DNA of 64,000 nt from Krasilnikovozyma curviuscula (Eukaryota > Basidiomycota > Tremellomycetes > Cystofilobasidiales > Mrakiaceae): contig MVAQ01000057.1 in the NCBI GenBank assembly GCA_014825775.1, forward strand, positions 1-64,000. The letters are read 5' to 3'. How positions within the stretch are numbered: position 1 is the stretch's first letter; the number at the start of each line of letters is the position of its first letter. The notes under the pieces were generated by a model. It was given only the letters and a program-made list of their open reading frames with translations. It did not search any database and was not told the origin of the DNA. Of the stretch, positions 61,700 through 64,000 are shown piece by piece. The translations under genes were made by a program, and so were the position numbers.

Positions 61700-63674
61700 A
61701 CAGCAATCACCTTTCGCCTTTCCTTATTCGCCGCCTCGTCAGCGCACCCTCTGAATCATCAAGGCCAGCGGCCTTCCCACTACCACTCCTCCCAATGCAC
61801 CCTAGACATCCACTATCCCTTACTACTACACACATCCACAACATCCTATCCTTTCATTTTGAACACTGAACATTACTGTATCCATACCATATCCTTTTAT
61901 TCGCCGCATTAGTACACTTCCTCCCCCGACACATTTCTTTCGGTTTCTCTTTCCCTGGACCTGTACATAGCTGGACCTTATCACAAATAGATGTCTTTCT
62001 CTCCTTCTTGTAGTACCATAGCATTCTTTTACTTCTAATGTCGCGATTTACACGACACTCCTTGTGCCAGTCGTCCACGCAGCAAGGATGTGAGACTTGC
62101 CTATTTCGGAACACCTCCATCTCAGTGGAATAAGGAGTCGCTTCTCTTCTACGCAGCTGAACTAGCTCCAAACGTTCGTTTTTCTGAGAGAGATAGATCT
62201 GCAGCGAGGAGACTTATCGATGGTGGACGGCTGGTGGCGCCTGGAGGGACACAACTCAGACTGAGTTTGAACAATCTAATCTAATAAAGTTCAAGACCGT
62301 TGTTTTGCAAACATCGTCATTTCTTTCTTAGTAGATCGTGAAAAGTTCAGAAGTAATCTTTGAAAAAAAGAGGGATAGTGCAAGGAAACAAGAGACGAGT
62401 TGTGTCCGTCTTCTTGTCTGCAGCTGGGGGTCTACATTTGACATTTCTAGGATCATTATTCACGGACGCCGCACTGGGACACGTTGCTGATGTGAGGGCA
62501 AATCAAAGAAGTCACTAACGACTAGATCCAGTTCATATCCAAGTAACGTTCTAAAATGAATAGAATAGAAGAGATGTGAAGGTCGGAGGAGGCAGATAAG
62601 CTAAATGAGGACTAAAAGATGGGGTAGGCGGGGTTTCGAGGCAATATACGATTGTGACGGCGTTGACGACGTGTTTCTTTCCTACATTGAATGGAGAGAT
62701 GAAGGTGGAACCAAAAGAAGATATCACCCCGGTATCATGGATGGGTTGGGGTGGTTTGAGAGAAGAGAGAGGGCAACGAGAAATACGGGATATCTTTGAA
62801 ATATGTGTCGCTTTTTTCGTCTTTTTTCGAGATGTTGACCATTCCAGCAACCTTTTCCAGCTAGAAGTAAGAAGATTGTATGTCGGAGAATTCTTCAAAG
62901 CTGATTGCCTGGTGATGTCGAGTTAGCGGCAGCAAATTCGCCATCTAAAAGCCTCCTGCACGAGAGAGAGAGGTAGCAATTCGTCAGACTGGTCTTTACA
63001 AGCACACCTGGATGGTGCTGAGGATGCAAAGATGTGCCAATCATAGTTTCTTAATCGTAATATATATAATAAATATGGGTGGATGGTTTGATTGATGCTC
63101 TTCAAGAGATCAAATGCTTCTCTCTCAACCAAGCGATCTCCATTCTGCTACGTGCTATTGGACATGCTCCTCTCCCATTTCACTACCACGCCTTACTCGA
63201 ATCCTTCTGAGTTTCAAACCTCATGTTTTGGTACCTCCATAGTATGTACAACCAGTTGAAGAAGATCGGACGGAGCCATCTCGATTTGGAAGAGGGCAGA
63301 GATCTTATGCCACTTCTCGCCCGCTTTGCTCCTGTCTTCCCACAATATCGCCCTTTCCTCCGGTAAGTTGTACATATACGAAATGTTGTTCTCCTTCTCG
63401 GAGCGGTACAATCGAGGAGATTATGATGTGATGCGATAGCGGACAACACTAGATTGTAGTAAGCGATATTCCACTTAAACCTTTATGTCTTATATTGTTC
63501 TAATCAACCACAACCATTATTCCTCTAAGGTTGTTTCGTAACTTCGGAAACTATCCTCTCAGAATTTTGTTTTTTGTTTTGTCGATTTTCCTACCTTCGC
63601 ACTATCACTAGGACTTGCCCGACGCCTGACTCGATTTTCATCCCTACTCATCACTACTTACTGCGGTAATTGCG
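61700..63674. other. 2 kb with only exon-like fragments
   Basis: An open plus-strand run from about 62039 to 62284 reads well as protein (LAYFGTPPSQWNKESLLFY, then RSAARRLIDGGRL) and ends in a stop, but has no ATG in frame. It could be the last exon of an unseen gene. The rest, including 62605-63670, shows nothing I can support. Confidence 0.35.
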
Positions 63675-64000
63675 ATGGGCTACAGATATAGAAATGAGTA
63701 CAAACCTTCTCCTTGTACAGACCCCGACATCCATCGATACACATCGCCTGAGGAATACGACCACAACTTCTGTCTGAGTGGGTCTCCTATCAAAGTGCTG
63801 AGAGAGGACAACCATTTTGTCCAGCTGGTACCATTCACAGTAAGTATGAACATTTCCTATTTTAATTTCTCAGGTGTATGTTTGCTGACAGGAAGCTCTC
63901 GTGTCGTCGCTTCCAAAGCCCAGCTTGTACTCTGACGCGCTCTATGAGGAAACAATTGATTACCCGGACAATTTCAACGGTTTCTCCAGGACTGATCAAG
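63675..64000 (+). CDS. Unknown protein, partial (runs off the window)
   Basis: ATG at 63675 starts exon 63675-63839 (MGYRYRNEYKPSPCTDPDIH, later NFCLSGSPIKVLRED). A gtaagt intron at 63840-63891 joins in phase to a second exon that is open to the right edge (EALVSSLPKPSLYSDALYEE, then IDYPDNFNGFSRTDQ). No domain is recognisable in the roughly 90 residues visible. Confidence 0.55.

Overview
The window is the left end of a fungal chromosome, most likely from a basidiomycete yeast. It opens with about 100 bp of pentameric telomere repeat (CCTAA, so TTAGG on the G-rich strand). The genes are closely spaced on both strands and are cut by many short GT-AG introns of about 50-90 nt. Intron density, gene content (mitochondrial IF-2, YAK1, SHE9/MDM33, DASH subunit DAD2, STE24, sterol glucosyltransferase) and Zn2Cys6 regulators point to Basidiomycota. 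The species cannot be fixed from this sequence. Exon boundaries given here were derived by hand, requiring GT-AG sites and matching phase.

Region 1 (1-9.8 kb, subtelomeric): telomere; a sugar transporter whose 5' part was lost to the telomere; a convergent 11-exon Zn2Cys6 transcription factor; about 2 kb without a recognisable gene; a small unknown 3-exon gene; and a second MFS sugar transporter that is full length apart from one missing 3' splice site. Two sugar porters around a zinc-cluster regulator look like a nutrient-uptake module.

Region 2 (9.8-28.7 kb): a 2.6 kb gene-poor stretch, then mitochondrial IF-2, an HpcH/HpaI-type aldolase, a SUR7/PalI-like membrane protein, a DHA1-type MFS transporter (minus) and a large sterol 3-beta-glucosyltransferase with the ATG26 domain order (minus).

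Region 3 (28.7-38.2 kb): an adenosine-deaminase-like (ADAL-type) enzyme, an ESS1/PIN1 prolyl isomerase interrupted by a perfect 10-bp tandem duplication, a predicted mitochondrial one-TM protein of unknown function, CAAX protease STE24 (minus), a GDP-fucose-type nucleotide-sugar transporter with micro-exons, and DASH subunit DAD2.

Region 4 (38.2-64 kb): a YAK1/DYRK kinase, an intronless unknown ORF, a large ankyrin-repeat protein (minus), a second Zn2Cys6 factor, an RluA-type pseudouridine synthase (minus) divergent from SHE9/MDM33, a hexose-6-phosphate mutarotase, several short uncertain ORFs, and a gene running off the right edge.

The most interesting signals are the TTAGG telomere fused into an intron of a transporter, the 10-bp duplication in ESS1 together with Asp at the usual catalytic Cys position, the missing acceptor AG in the second sugar transporter, the 3-nt micro-exon in the nucleotide-sugar transporter, and a small three-exon gene of unknown family at 6.3-6.75 kb. 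No CRISPR array, insertion sequence, rRNA or convincing tRNA was seen.
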